From assembly GCA_048013815.1 (NCBI GenBank), contig CM106586.1, positions 12,648,001 through 12,712,000 of the forward strand: DNA of 64,000 nt, read 5' to 3'. Source of the stretch: Setoptus koraiensis. Lineage: Eukaryota; Arthropoda. Numbering within the stretch: the stretch's first letter is position 1; the number at the start of each line of letters is the position of its first letter. The translations under genes and the position numbers were made by a program. The notes below the pieces were generated by a model, which worked only from the letters and a program-made list of their open reading frames with translations, had not been told where the DNA came from and made no database searches. This document shows positions 44,997 to 55,804 of this stretch, piece by piece.

Positions 44997-46220
44997 TCAC
45001 TTGTTTATTAGCAGTATGTCATCGTTTCTCTCAACTTCATCATTGAGCTCCCTGACACCAAGATTGAACTTGGCCGCTTTGCAACAAATCTGATCATAAT
45101 TGTGATTTCCATCAAACAAATCGTATGGAATCCTAGGATTAATTACTTGCTTATTCACATCATTGTGTTCATTGTGCTCGATGACAGGATACTTGTGTAA
45201 TCGTCTAATCATACCTTTCATCAGGCCAAATCGGACAAGTTTCTTCTCATCAATGTTTAAGCTATTTGGGTTATATTGCAAACATAGATCTCGCACTGTT
45301 ATGCCATAATTCATGTTGCAATACATTTTGTATATAGATCTAAAAGAGGGCTCTTGTTTTGTGCCAGAATGTTTAGTTACAAATTTGATACATTCTTGTT
45401 GGAGACACAAGTTTTCATTCAGTTCAACAAGTCGATGTGTAGGCACATAAAAATTGGAATATTGGAAAATAGATATTAATGTCACTATTCCATAATATAT
45501 CATGTTCTGTATACAGGCCTTCACCAGACTCACTTCAACATCTGCCTCGGCCGCTATTTTTGATATGTGTCTGAAACCGTCTATATACGGTATTATTTGT
45601 TGTGTTGTGAGATCCCATTGCGACGGTTTCATTATACCCCGTGTAGATAAGAATACTGGCACTTGTTCATTGTGCACTTGTTCCGGATCGGGATGCACCT
45701 TGACAATTTTGAGATTGATAGTGGTTGATGAGGTAATATTGATTCTGCAAACCCTGAACTGATTCAATTGATCCATGACGTCCCTCATAATCTCGGGTAA
45801 TTTCTCTTTGTGAATGGGTTTAGATAAGTAGCCGCACTCCAGCTCTAAATTGACTAGATAATTGGCTAGTTTTTTCACTATGGGTTCATACTGGAATGTC
45901 CTCATGGAGGGCTTACAAACAAAACAAAGATTGAATATCAAACGATTTCGCGCATAACGAGCATGATCGATTCCCACTGGGTATCCGATAATTTTCAGAC
46001 CTAAAGCATTAACTGTTAATAGACGTCTCTCCAGTTCAGTCTTGGGAATCAGGTAATCGCTCAATGAGTCGAATGCCTCCTTGGATACGTATCCTGGTGG
46101 ACTCTGATATACTATCATGGGGCCAGCGGTTGGATGAAATTCGCAATAGAATATCGACTCAATGGGGCTATCCTCTTGAGCTATATCCACAACATTTGGG
46201 GCTTTTGATTTGGAGGCCAT
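44997..46220 (-). CDS. NPRL2: NPRL2, GATOR1 subunit
   Basis: NPRL2 with NPRL3 and DEPDC5 forms GATOR1, the GAP that turns off Rag GTPases and mTORC1 when amino acids are scarce. A single exon of 407 residues (human 380). The longin-like N-terminal domain opens IESIFYCEFHPTAGPMIVYQ and PPGYVSKEAFD. Later conserved segments are GYPVGIDHARYARNRLIFNL, VKKLANYLVNLE and WDLTTQQIIPYIDGFRHISK. The end includes VRFGLMKGMIRRLHKYPV, the family's C-terminal signature, followed by a lineage-specific tail. The neighbouring inverted duplication carries a deleted fragment of this gene. Confidence 0.95.
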   Translation of the reverse strand: MASKSKAPNVVDIAQEDSPIESIFYCEFHPTAGPMIVYQSPPGYVSKEAFDSLSDYLIPKTELERRLLTVNALGLKIIGYPVGIDHARYARNRLIFNLCFVCKPSMRTFQYEPIVKKLANYLVNLELECGYLSKPIHKEKLPEIMRDVMDQLNQFRVCRINITSSTTINLKIVKVHPDPEQVHNEQVPVFLSTRGIMKPSQWDLTTQQIIPYIDGFRHISKIAAEADVEVSLVKACIQNMIYYGIVTLISIFQYSNFYVPTHRLVELNENLCLQQECIKFVTKHSGTKQEPSFRSIYKMYCNMNYGITVRDLCLQYNPNSLNIDEKKLVRFGLMKGMIRRLHKYPVIEHNEHNDVNKQVINPRIPYDLFDGNHNYDQICCKAAKFNLGVRELNDEVERNDDILLINK

Positions 46221-46320
46221 GTTCAGTATGCATGTGTCTAGCTGACGTTATGATTGCAGCCACAGCAAGGATAATTCACGAAAGATTTACGAGATTTAGC
46301 TGAGTTTAGTTTATTTTTTC

Positions 46321-46492
46321 TTCTGATACTTGTTTGTGGTTGTTGCAAATGGTCCGAAAAACTGCAAGTCGCGAGAAAACTATGCTTATTTACAAACTGT
46401 GCATCGCTCATATGTTTGCGAAAAATTTACGCTTCTCTCCACTAGAGTGCGTCGTACACCTGACGGGTTTTCCACCCAGCGAAGGAAACAAT
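46321..46492 (-). promoter_or_regulatory. NPRL2 upstream region, conserved in the duplicated remnant
   Basis: About 100-270 bases upstream of the NPRL2 start. The same sequence, diverged by perhaps 15-20%, lies at about 55805-55967 in the opposite orientation. It includes TTTTCTCGCGA (a TCTCGCGAGA-like promoter element), CTCTAGTGGAGA and GTAAATTTTT. The CpG-containing core promoter of NPRL2 probably lies here. Confidence 0.5.
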
Positions 46493-46679
46493 GGAGATGT
46501 GCGCTTGTTCGTGCGGACACCTTTGGTCACGAAAGTTTTACTAAATTTTCGCGCTGGCGGTGCCTTCAAGGTTGATAATTGTTAGACAGAATGCCACAAA
46601 AGCTTGCATTTCATTCTACGAGTCCTATGCCAGGTCACCTCAGCAAGCAAAGGTGTGGAAAAATTCGAGAATCAGGGCT

Positions 46680-46970
46680 TCATGATGACCGGCGGGTCTC
46701 TTTGGCGCCACTGTTTCGTTTATCAGTGACAGTCAAAGTTTTCGAAATCACGTAGCCCATGCTATTGTTGCAGGTCAGTTTATAACGCCGATTATTTACG
46801 TAACGAACGACATAAGTAACAGCCCTACTCTCTGGGCATGTGTCACTGGTGCGAGTAAATGATGTGACACGCAGCAACCGGTGCACCGGCCAACACAACA
46901 ACACGAACAACAAATATTGCAAATAAACATATAACTGTGATTTTCGTCTAACGAAATTACGATATTTCAT
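46680..46970 (-). CDS. Possible small secreted or membrane open frame
   Basis: 96 codons with a hydrophobic stretch (LYVYLQYLLFVLLCWPVHRL) near the N-terminus after a basic lead, then a Thr/Arg-rich part with two Cys. Could encode a signal-anchored peptide. No homologue, splice or promoter support was found. Confidence 0.2.
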   Translation of the reverse strand: MKYRNFVRRKSQLYVYLQYLLFVLLCWPVHRLLRVTSFTRTSDTCPESRAVTYVVRYVNNRRYKLTCNNSMGYVISKTLTVTDKRNSGAKETRRSS

Positions 46971-47261
46971 TAGCCACGCCGATCGTATATTAGCATAATT
47001 AGCTCAAATCAGCGCGATTGTAGTGTGTGTACATGGTACGTACATCATTTGCTGAATTACCCCTTTCTCCGCACATGATAGATCTCGCTGTATTAATTAC
47101 GCTAGAAATCGCCAACCAGACAAACAATCAAGATTTGCGTTAGCAGTCCTGATATTTTCGGATTTTTTTGTGTCCACAGTTGTGAATCCAAATAGAACTC
47201 AGAAAATATCGAAAATTCTTTATTTGTAAATCTGACAGATTTAGCTCACTTAGACAGCACT

Positions 47262-47552
47262 TTATCCAGAAGCGGCCGTGTCAGTAGCAGTTTGTGTTTC
47301 GGTTCCGGAGGTTGTTTGAGTCGGGTTTGTGGCTGTTTGTGTATCAGTTCCAGAGGTTGTAGTAGTAGTGGTGGTTGAGCTGGAAAACAGAGCTCTTATT
47401 GTTGTGTCCTGTGTTATGTTTGGCCATCTATTTACGTAGGCACGAATACGTTGTTTGGCCCCATTTTCATTAAGACAACAATAAACCAGTTGAAGAGTTA
47501 TAGCCAACATTAAGAATGTTGCTAAGCATTTGATGGCGACTTTTGATTGCAT
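47262..47552 (-). CDS. Thr-rich small secreted protein, copy 1 (96 residues)
   Basis: Signal peptide MQSKVAIKCLATFLMLAITL followed by a conserved 35-residue part (CLNENGAKQRIRAYVNRWPN, then TIRALFSSS) and a C-terminal mucin-like Thr-rich tail of imperfect TSGTDTQTAT-type repeats. Its inverted partner at 48423-48674 shares the leader and body almost exactly and differs in the tail length. About 110 bases upstream of the ATG are also shared, including CAAAAGTAAGATG at the start. The tail would be heavily O-glycosylated if secreted. No family recognised. Confidence 0.6.
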   Translation of the reverse strand: MQSKVAIKCLATFLMLAITLQLVYCCLNENGAKQRIRAYVNRWPNITQDTTIRALFSSSTTTTTTTSGTDTQTATNPTQTTSGTETQTATDTAASG

Positions 47553-47708
47553 CTTACTTTTGTTAGAATATTTTTTCTTGGATTGAATTGGATAGACTTT
47601 ATAATTGTTTTGAATTGCAGTGTCAACTTGTTTGCTTGAGCTCTAATCACTGGTAATGCTATCTTGATCGTATTTCTACTTGCTGTCAAAACAAGCTCAA
47701 GTGACCCC

Positions 47709-47715
47709 ATTTATA
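47709..47715 (-). promoter_or_regulatory. TATA box of Thr-rich copy 1
   Basis: TATAAAT on the minus strand, about 157 bases before the ATG. The paralogue has a TATA box at about 150 bases. Confidence 0.5.
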
Positions 47716-48268
47716 TCTGGTATGGATGACCCAGCATGGAAATATTTTTCTAGCGGATAAAGCATAAACTCGTGAATGGGCGCACAGTTTGTCAATAATT
47801 CATTTATTCATTCCAACGAAATATAACTATTATGTGTATAACAGGCATACGTAAAACACTGTGCAATCAATCAAACAAATCAGCGATCTTGCATAACTTG
47901 CAGGTCTTGCCGTAACCCGAAACAACAATCTAGCACGTAACGATCATCGTTACGAAACTAATGATTGCCAAACAACGAGGCTCATCTACCTGATGAAATG
48001 GTGAATAAATAAATTAATTATTTGCAGATGATGTATATCTCATTATTTAAGTGACAACCTATACTCAAACAGATCGCAATCAAATGCATAAATAATTTAT
48101 GGATCAATAATGCGATGACTCAGTACTTATACAGCAGTATTAGAGCTTCCTAACCTAGATGATGTAATTCAGGTTTAATATCGATGAAATACTTTCTTAA
48201 TCCAATTGAATTCATTCCGACAACTACTTCGTAAGCTGGGTGAGTTCCCGCCAGATAGAACACGAGCT
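47716..48268. other. Spacer between the two divergently transcribed Thr-rich genes
   Basis: About 550 bases separating the two promoters; AT-rich, no gene. The symmetry of the two copies ends here. Confidence 0.5.
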
Positions 48269-48277
48269 ATATATACT
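48269..48277 (+). promoter_or_regulatory. TATA box of Thr-rich copy 2
   Basis: TATATATAC about 150 bases upstream of the ATG at 48423, the same spacing as in copy 1. Confidence 0.5.
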
Positions 48278-48422
48278 GAGCCAAGTCGTCTACGGTTTGT
48301 AGTTGAACAGTAAGCAGAAATACCATCGATCGCAAAAAAAGTTGACAGTGCAATTTAAAACAAATACAATTGATCAAGTCTATCCCAGTCAATCCAAGAA
48401 AACATATTCTAACAAAAGTAAG

Positions 48423-48674
48423 ATGCAATCGAAAGTGGCCATCAAATGCTTAGCAACATTCTTAATGTTGGCTGTAACTCTTCAATTGGTTTCTGGCTGT
48501 CTCAATGAAACTGGGGCCAAGCAACGTATCCAAGCCTATGTAAATAGATGGCCAAACATAACACAGGACACAACAATAAGAGCCCTGTTTTCCAGCTCAA
48601 CAACAACCTCCGGGACTGGGACTCAAACAACCTCCGGAACTGGTACACAAACAGCCACGGGGACAGCGACTTAA
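48423..48674 (+). CDS. Thr-rich small secreted protein, copy 2 (83 residues)
   Basis: Start at MQSKVAIKCLATFLMLAVTL, aligned with the start of copy 1; the open frame extends 40 codons further up, but that part corresponds to the non-coding leader in copy 1. Body CLNETGAKQRIQAYVNRWPN then TIRALFSSS as in copy 1, and a shorter Thr-rich tail (TSGTGTQTTSGTGTQTATG). Just beyond the stop the sequence still looks like repeat units, suggesting the tail has been shortened by a stop within the repeat array. Confidence 0.6.
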   Translation: MQSKVAIKCLATFLMLAVTLQLVSGCLNETGAKQRIQAYVNRWPNITQDTTIRALFSSSTTTSGTGTQTTSGTGTQTATGTAT

Positions 48675-49797
48675 ACAGCGACCAGAACTGGATCCTAAAA
48701 TGCAGCTGATATCCGTTGCAACCGACTTAAGATTAAAAACCCGCAAGTGATGTTTTTTAATGTGAATTCGTTTCGGATTAAATCGAGTATTAGTACTCTA
48801 ACAAAAGCAAATTCTTACATCGCATCTGAAGAGTTGCTCGTGTTACTTTCGCTATGGCCAGATTCATGCAAGTCGGCTCTTGTTTCGCAGCAACTCTTAC
48901 TTTTCAGCTGGATTTGCAGTGAGAACAACAGTTGTTCGCGATATACATGACTTGTTTATTCTGATAAAAGCTCATTGTTTTTGAATGGCTTGCAAAAGGA
49001 TGAGGTTTGGAGAGATCGATCTGGTATTGCTATTGGGATGCGTTGGGAAAACGAATAAAAAAAGTGCAAAAGGATTCTAATTAGACTATGATAATTTTCA
49101 CGGTGTAATTGAATCGAGTCATTATTTAACTCTTTTGATTGTTCTTTCGTGCCACGAAAGAGCTGGCCACTCAGAAAGATGCCATCTTATCTGTGGATCT
49201 GGTGTCGACAAAGGGAAGTATCGATGTGATTGAGATGTAGTGAGGGTAATAGGCATGAAAGAGTGGCAACAACGGATAGTTAGCAGCCATTTGTATATCT
49301 TTCAAGTTTCATCTTATGCTGCTCTCTATCTCTCTTGTCTCATATTATATTGCTTCAAACTCACATAATCTTACCTAATATCCTATTGTTTTTGGAACAA
49401 AGATACGAAAACAACGTCAATCTCCAATTATCTCTAATTGTTGTTAACGATTATCGGAATTATCGCTGTGCTTCTTCCGTTGTAGTCAACAATCATTGAT
49501 CGTGAAGATTTTGCTGATGTGGCTTAGATAAAAGCATTGATTGGAGCTAATGTTGGTATATTTGACAATCGTCTATTCAAAACGGTTTACATCGGCAAGT
49601 GTCTCAAAAAAGGAAGATCTTCATTTTGTTTCTAGCGGCAATCATCACCAATAAGATAATTGATAATAAACACCGCTGCTGTCGAACAACAATCAAGTTT
49701 CTAATGACAATTGTCCGGATTGTCATGAGAAACAAGAATTGACAGATGTGTGTTCGCTTAAATTGCCTCAAGAGAGACCATCAATATCAATAGGACA
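48675..49797. other. Intergenic, no gene recognised
   Basis: 1.1 kb between the Thr-rich pair and the first M13 gene. A 67-codon frame at 48747-48950 is weak. Confidence 0.5.
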
Positions 49798-51979
49798 ATG
49801 AATAAATCCACGACACAATTGATACTGGCGATTTTACTAGTTTGTCTCATACTATCACCATTTTTATTTAAGACAAACAAGTCCGACGAGCTAGAATCAG
49901 TTTTATCCCAGAACGACAATATCTGCACAACTCCAGTTTGTTTCGACGCCGGTGAGTGGATAGAGCCTCATCCTCATCTATGACAGTCATGTTTAGCGCT
50001 AAATGACAATCTGTTTATTTGTTTGCACTCACACTTTTTGTGTTTTCAGCCGCCCAGTTGATTAAGAATATAGACAGGACTGTGAATCCATGCGAAGACT
50101 TCTATGAGGTGAGTAATGTTTCACACATAAGTTCACCTTGATACACTGCGGAAAGAAAAGAATCACGAGGTTTGTATTTCAGCTTCTCGAATCTTTGATA
50201 CTTACCTTCTGTAATCGAGGTCATCACAACAATCTACAGAGAACATTCGCTCAAACAACATTTTTGAGTCGTTTTTCCGACACAGTCAAACAAGAATCGA
50301 AGAATTTCAACTGAATACTGTAGAGCATTCTGCTGATTGTCAACACAATTGCGGTGCAAAGGGATACTTTTTTCGAAAAGAGGCACCTGTTGTGTCAAAT
50401 GAGCTTGAAGGCACGAGTGAATAACGGATCAATGTCCACAGCTCAACTTACAAATGATAACTAAAAAATTCTGAAAATCACTCAGACTGCTTGTGATTTT
50501 CTCCCTGAATAATAACTTCTTTTCTTCCGATCTCATATACGGGGTAGTTCGCCTGTGGGAATTGGATGAAACAAAACATTCCTGAGGATGAGGGGACTGA
50601 GTTCTCACCATTTTTACTATTCGCCAATAATATAACGTACGAATTACGTGATTTGCTGGAAAAAGAGACCGACGAATCGCAAAAGGGAACAACTGAGGAC
50701 AAAATGCGTCTTTTCTACAAAAGTTGCATGAGAGAAGGTTAGTATAATTTCACTAGAAGACTCCACATGCCTCACCCGTCGTTGGATGCTAAATCATGAA
50801 AGGCACGCAAAAAGATCTGATATCAAGAGGACACTGTCACTTATACGAGCGATTTTTCTGAATAACTTTTCTTCAATAATGTCTGCTATCAACGATGTTC
50901 TGTTAGGCTCAAATCCACAACCGACGTATTATTTTGAGCTGTATACTAGCATAGAGCGTAGATTGCAAAAATATGAGGCATGTTTAGATTTAGTGCTGCA
51001 TCACTTCAGCCACCCTCTGGCGTTGATGTATTTAAAAAATCATTTCAATTTTGAAAACAAAGAACCTGCTCTTAGAATAGTTATCAATGTGATGCAAGCT
51101 TTCGTCGATACCATCAAGCAAGTTTCGTGGATGGACGAAGAAACAAAGAAGGGGGCTGAGGCCAAGGCGTATGGTATGTCCATTTACATCGGCTTCACAG
51201 ACATATCATTGAACAACAGTTTATCCGAAGAAAAATATAGAAAATTTAACGTCAGTAACGACCTTTTTATGAATGAAAACCATTTAAACAAGTTGTTCAA
51301 TCCACAAGAAAGGTATCTCATATCAAGAGATGTGTGGAGAGTGCTCAAGATTGAACCTTTTTACGTTGACAACGAAAACTCACTGAATATAGCAGCAGTG
51401 CTCCTACGAGGCATTTATTACGATAGAGCCAGACCAAATTATTTAAATTTTGGCACAATTGGCAGCATCGCTGGTCACGAGATCGGGCACGCCTTCGACG
51501 AAAACTGCAGAAAAAAAGATAAAGATGGTAAATTAAATGACTGGTGGAGCGAAGAGGCCAGTCGACAGTTTGAAGAACGCTCAAAATGTTTCGTTGACCA
51601 GTATGGCAAATATCTAGAGCCAGACAGTAAATTGTATGTAAACGGTAGTCTCACTTTAAGTGAGAACATTTCCGACAATCTTGGCTTCAAAATTGCCTTT
51701 CGGGCTTACAATAACTGGGCTAAAAAGAACGGAGAAGAGCCCTTGTTGCCCGGTCTGACAGATTTGACTCCTCGTCAGTTGTTCTGGGTGTCAACAGCCA
51801 ACGTGTTTTGCACTAAGTACACCCCAGAGTTTTTGAAAAAGTACATGTCAACAAACATGCACAGCCCGAAGAGATTCCGAATAAATGGAGCGTTTTCCAA
51901 CTTAAAAGAGTTCAGCGAAACCTTCAGCTGTCCTGTAAATTCACCCATGAATCCGCTCAACAAGTGTACAGTCTATTGA
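49798..51979 (+). CDS. Short M13 (neprilysin-like) zinc metallopeptidase, copy 1
   Basis: M13 enzymes cleave small extracellular peptides. Exons: 49798-49951, 50050-50108, 50548-50737 and 50907-51979; 491 residues after splicing. The N-terminus is a signal anchor (STTQLILAILLVCLILSPFL). Then come PVCFDAAAQLI and NPCEDFYEFACGNW, the M13 opening Cys motifs, and RLFYKSCMRE. Exon 4 then jumps to the C-terminal half. The zinc site is GHEIGHAFDE and ENISDNLG, and the end RFRINGAFSN...CPVNSPMNPLNKC matches the family. About 230 residues of the usual middle region are absent. The acceptor of exon 4 is chosen by phase and similarity to copy 2; it needs transcript support. Confidence 0.75.
51674..51801. 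repeat. 128-base tract identical to the second M13 gene
   Basis: Identical to 54645-54772 at every base while the sequence on both sides differs at several per cent or more. Encodes NLGFKIAFRAYNNW through the WVSTAN segment. Confidence 0.9.
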
Positions 51980-52963
51980 TGAGTTGCTAGATATCAGCCG
52001 AATTAGATATACTAGAAAAAAAAGTTTTCGCCGAGGATGCAAGATTTTTCGCCGCATCAGCACGTCATAGCGATTTCAAGTGCGATGCATTCTGGATGCG
52101 ATACGATAATGCCGTTTCGTCATATTTTGTCACGACACAACTTGTGACTCACAAGTTGTGAGTCTTTCAAGTAGCCCTCAAGCTGTTGATTGGTGCCGTT
52201 AATGGTTTATCTTCAAATTTAGATGGTAGATAACTGTGTGCATAAAAGCAAACAATCGTTCACTATACTACAGCTATTCAGAAGAGCGGTTTTGAAGGAT
52301 ATGCCCGCCAACGATTGTCGGGATGGAGCAATCAAAAGATCTGATAGCAGTTGGAGTGATATGGTTAGGGTGTCCTGTCATCACGATGCAGCATCGTAGA
52401 GGCTTAGGGCATCTGCTGACAAGAAAGGAAAAGAAAAAATTATTGGCAAATAAACTAAATCTCTGCGATCAGTAAACAACTTTTCTATACATTTCGCTTC
52501 GGGGTATTGCATAATAAACTGATGATTGATATTGTCTAGGTAAGCACTTTTTGTGACACTAAGAAATTAAGATTCAAAGAGCATTCCTCTTATCTTGTCT
52601 GACTCTCTATCCGTCTGTTAGGATCACATATAATCTTACAGTTGAGCTGCTACTCTCGTGAATGCAAGCACTTATAATCATCGCATCTGTCTCTAGCTAT
52701 AAAAATACGATTAATGCATAATCATATTGTTGATCCTTTTGTTGATTGCAACAGGATCAAATACAACAAGGTCGTCTCAACAGAACCAATGATGGACGAA
52801 TATATCACAAGATTACTGTCACTTTTAATTGCAACCAGCCATCAACAACCAGTGAAGAGCTCAAGGGGCGTCGAGTGAATTAATGTCGCAATCATATATC
52901 GCGACAACTGTCGATTTTAGTTGAAAATAATTTCAAAACAACTAACATTTTGATATTAATAAA
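51980..52963. other. Intergenic between the M13 copies
   Basis: 984 bases, no gene recognised. It includes the imperfect palindrome CAACTTGTGACTCACAAGTTG near 52139-52159. Confidence 0.5.
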
Positions 52964-54950
52964 ATGTACAATACTAGTGTCAAAGGATTGATTTTGACAA
53001 AAATTCTGGCATTCTGCCTCATCGGAGCAAGCGTTTGTTGTTCATCAATCATTTCGAATGTCTCATTAGAGTTGAATTATAACAAAACAAATCCGAACAA
53101 TGCATCATTGTCAACGCATTCACCGTATCAATCAAATAGGAATCAGACCTCAACGAACGATTATAAAGAACCCAGTTCACCAATCAATGGAACTGCCAAT
53201 ATTTGCAAAAATCCGAATTGCCTGAAGTCGGGTAAGTGAACGCTCAGAATTTTCAAATCTATTCGTTAGAGACAACATTTAGTTATGTTTTGCGATACAA
53301 AGTATTTATTGGCAATCTGTTTCATCCCAATCTATGAATTGACATTCAAGCTGATAGAATATTGAAAACTATGGATAGTTCTGTGCAGCCATGCGATGAT
53401 TTCTATCAGGTAAATGGTTAAAATTATAAGTGGTCTTCCGCAATCTCTACCATTGATTAGAAAACGTGAATCAATAATCTTTACTCAAAATTCTTATTCA
53501 TCGCAGTATGCCTGCGGCAATTGGATCAACTCAAGTATCGTACCTAATGACAGATTAGAGTTAAATCAGTTTACTCAACCTATTCAAGATATGTTAGAAA
53601 GATTCTTTGAAATTGTAGAAAGAGAAACCAACGAGTCGGACAAGAATACGACTGAGGGGAAGATGCGACTTTTTTACAAGAGTTGCATGAAAAATCGTGA
53701 GTATTTCGACCATATTGCAATACTTTTTTTTTGTGATTTGGGCACCTCCTTCGATTTGTTATATAAATTTATAGTCAGCAAACAATTGAGTTGATATGTT
53801 AATAACATATTGATTCCCACATTCTCGTTGTTGCTGTCTTCGCTTTTATTCAGGAACACCTCCTGCAAAGTTGGGATCTTCAAGAGTTCTGAAACCTATT
53901 CTTGGTCAGCAGTATAAACCAACAACAAGGAGAGAACAATGTTTAGAGATTGCAATGATATCTTTTAACCAGCCTTTTTCATTAGCATATTTGAAAAAAA
54001 TTGCTCACTTCAAAACAGACACTAAAACTGTTCAGGACTTGATTCCGCATGTGAAAGACGAATTCATCGCGATAATAAAACAAACTGCATGGTTGGATGA
54101 GGAGACGAGGAAGGGTGCTGAGGCAAAAGTCAACAACATCTCTCATTGGATCAACTTCGATGGAGAATTGATGAACGAGACTAGCTCAGAAGAAGCATAC
54201 AAAAACTTACGTATCGGTCCCAATTTTCAAGCTAACATGAGAGCCTTTGGGCAATTTTTCATGCACGAAAATGAAGACATTTGGGGAAAAAGAATTGAAG
54301 CAATGTTCAGAGCAATCAAGATGAATCCTTTTTACACAGAAGACGACAATACAATTCATGTTTCGACAGAATTCATTCGAGCTGTTCACTACGATAAAGC
54401 AAGACCAAATTATCTAAATTTTGGCACAGTTGGCAGTGCGATAGGTCACGAGATCGGACATGCCCTAGACGAAAGTCGCAGAGAGAGCGATAAAGATGGT
54501 AAATCAACTAATTGGTGGGGCGAAGAGGCCAGTCGACAGTTTGAGGAACGCTCGAAATGTCTTATTGACCAATATGGCAAATATCTAGATCCAGATAGTA
54601 AAATGTATGTAAACGGTAATCTCACTTTAGATGAGAACATTTCGGACAATCTTGGCTTCAAAATTGCCTTTCGGGCTTACAATAACTGGGCTAAAAAGAA
54701 CGGAGAAGAGCCCTTGTTGCCCGGTCTGACAGATTTGACTCCTCGTCAGTTGTTCTGGGTGTCAACAGCCAATATGTTCTGCACCAAATATGATCCATAT
54801 CTCTTAAAACAATATCTGCTCGAAAATCCTCACTCTCCGAGGAAATTGCGGATAAATGGTGCATTGTCCAATATTAAAGAGTTCAGCGATACATTCAATT
54901 GTCCGACCGGTTCACCAATGAATCCCATCACCAAGTGTATTGTCTGGTGA
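52964..54950 (+). CDS. Short M13 (neprilysin-like) zinc metallopeptidase, copy 2
   Basis: Same four-exon layout as copy 1: 52964-53231, 53351-53409, 53507-53696 and 53854-54950; 537 residues. Exons 2 and 3 are the same lengths (59 and 190 bases) in both copies. A signal anchor (LILTKILAFCLIGASVCC) is followed by an Asn/Ser-rich stretch with several N-glycosylation sequons. Then PCDDFYQYACGNW, RLFYKSCMKN, and zinc ligands HEIGH with ENISD downstream. Ends GSPMNPITKCIVW, the classic M13 C-terminus. As in copy 1, the segment between the SCM motif and the C-terminal half is far shorter than in neprilysin. Catalytic residues are kept, so it is probably active or pseudo-active with an open chamber. 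Confidence 0.82.
54645..54772. repeat. 128-base tract identical to the first M13 gene
   Basis: See the partner at 51674-51801. The sharp borders suggest gene conversion. Confidence 0.9.
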
Positions 54951-55804
54951 TGGGTGTTTTATACACTGATAGGGCTCTTGGTGATATCCTGTATCGGAAA
55001 TATTTTGTCGCATGAGCAAAAAAATACTCCAGATACTTTGGTCCCCTACAGAACTAGAGATATTCACACGTTATCATAAAGGTTCGGGTCTCGACATTCG
55101 CAGAGGCTTCCTTACATGGATTTTTTAACAATCCAAGGAGAGAAACTCATCTCCGTCAATGCTATTTGATAAGATTCTTAGTTCTAGTTTATACATACTT
55201 TGCCATGGATACCAGACGAGACAAACTTCAAATATCACCCGTAAACGAAGAAAAAGATCCCAAAAAGACCGGCCTGTCATCATGAGCATGAACCTGTTGA
55301 CTCAGACATTTGACTTCGTTGATTACACTCTAATTTTTTCCATTATCGTTGCTGCTACGTAGCGCATATACAATAAACATGAAAGAAATCATAGGATCGC
55401 GACAGCCGTTTTTTCCAACCAGTCAAATATTACAACTTCTTGTGAGCTTGAAACATCTTAGCGTTTTCAAATGTATGAGAATTGAACAAGATAGAGCAAT
55501 CCAATGATGACTACTCATCCACATTCAAGAGGCTTCTGAAAAAAGAATAAGATTCAAAATTTCTGTCCTCTGCAATTAGTGTGATATAGAAAAACAGAAA
55601 GAACAATATTCATACAAACAAATGTCAAGAGGAGCCCCAACATTTGTCATCATGTTCTACGGACGATTCATTTCGCCCATTCGTTGCAGCAAAAGATGAT
55701 CAACTATGAGAAATCGGGGCAGCATTTCCGAACCACGATCTCCCTGCCTCAGTCGACTGACTGGATGAATACCGTTGCGGAAGCTTCGATATAAATTCAA
55801 AAAG
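54951..55804. other. Intergenic, no gene recognised
   Basis: 3' flank of M13 copy 2. The open frame at 55159-55362 has no family features. Confidence 0.5.
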
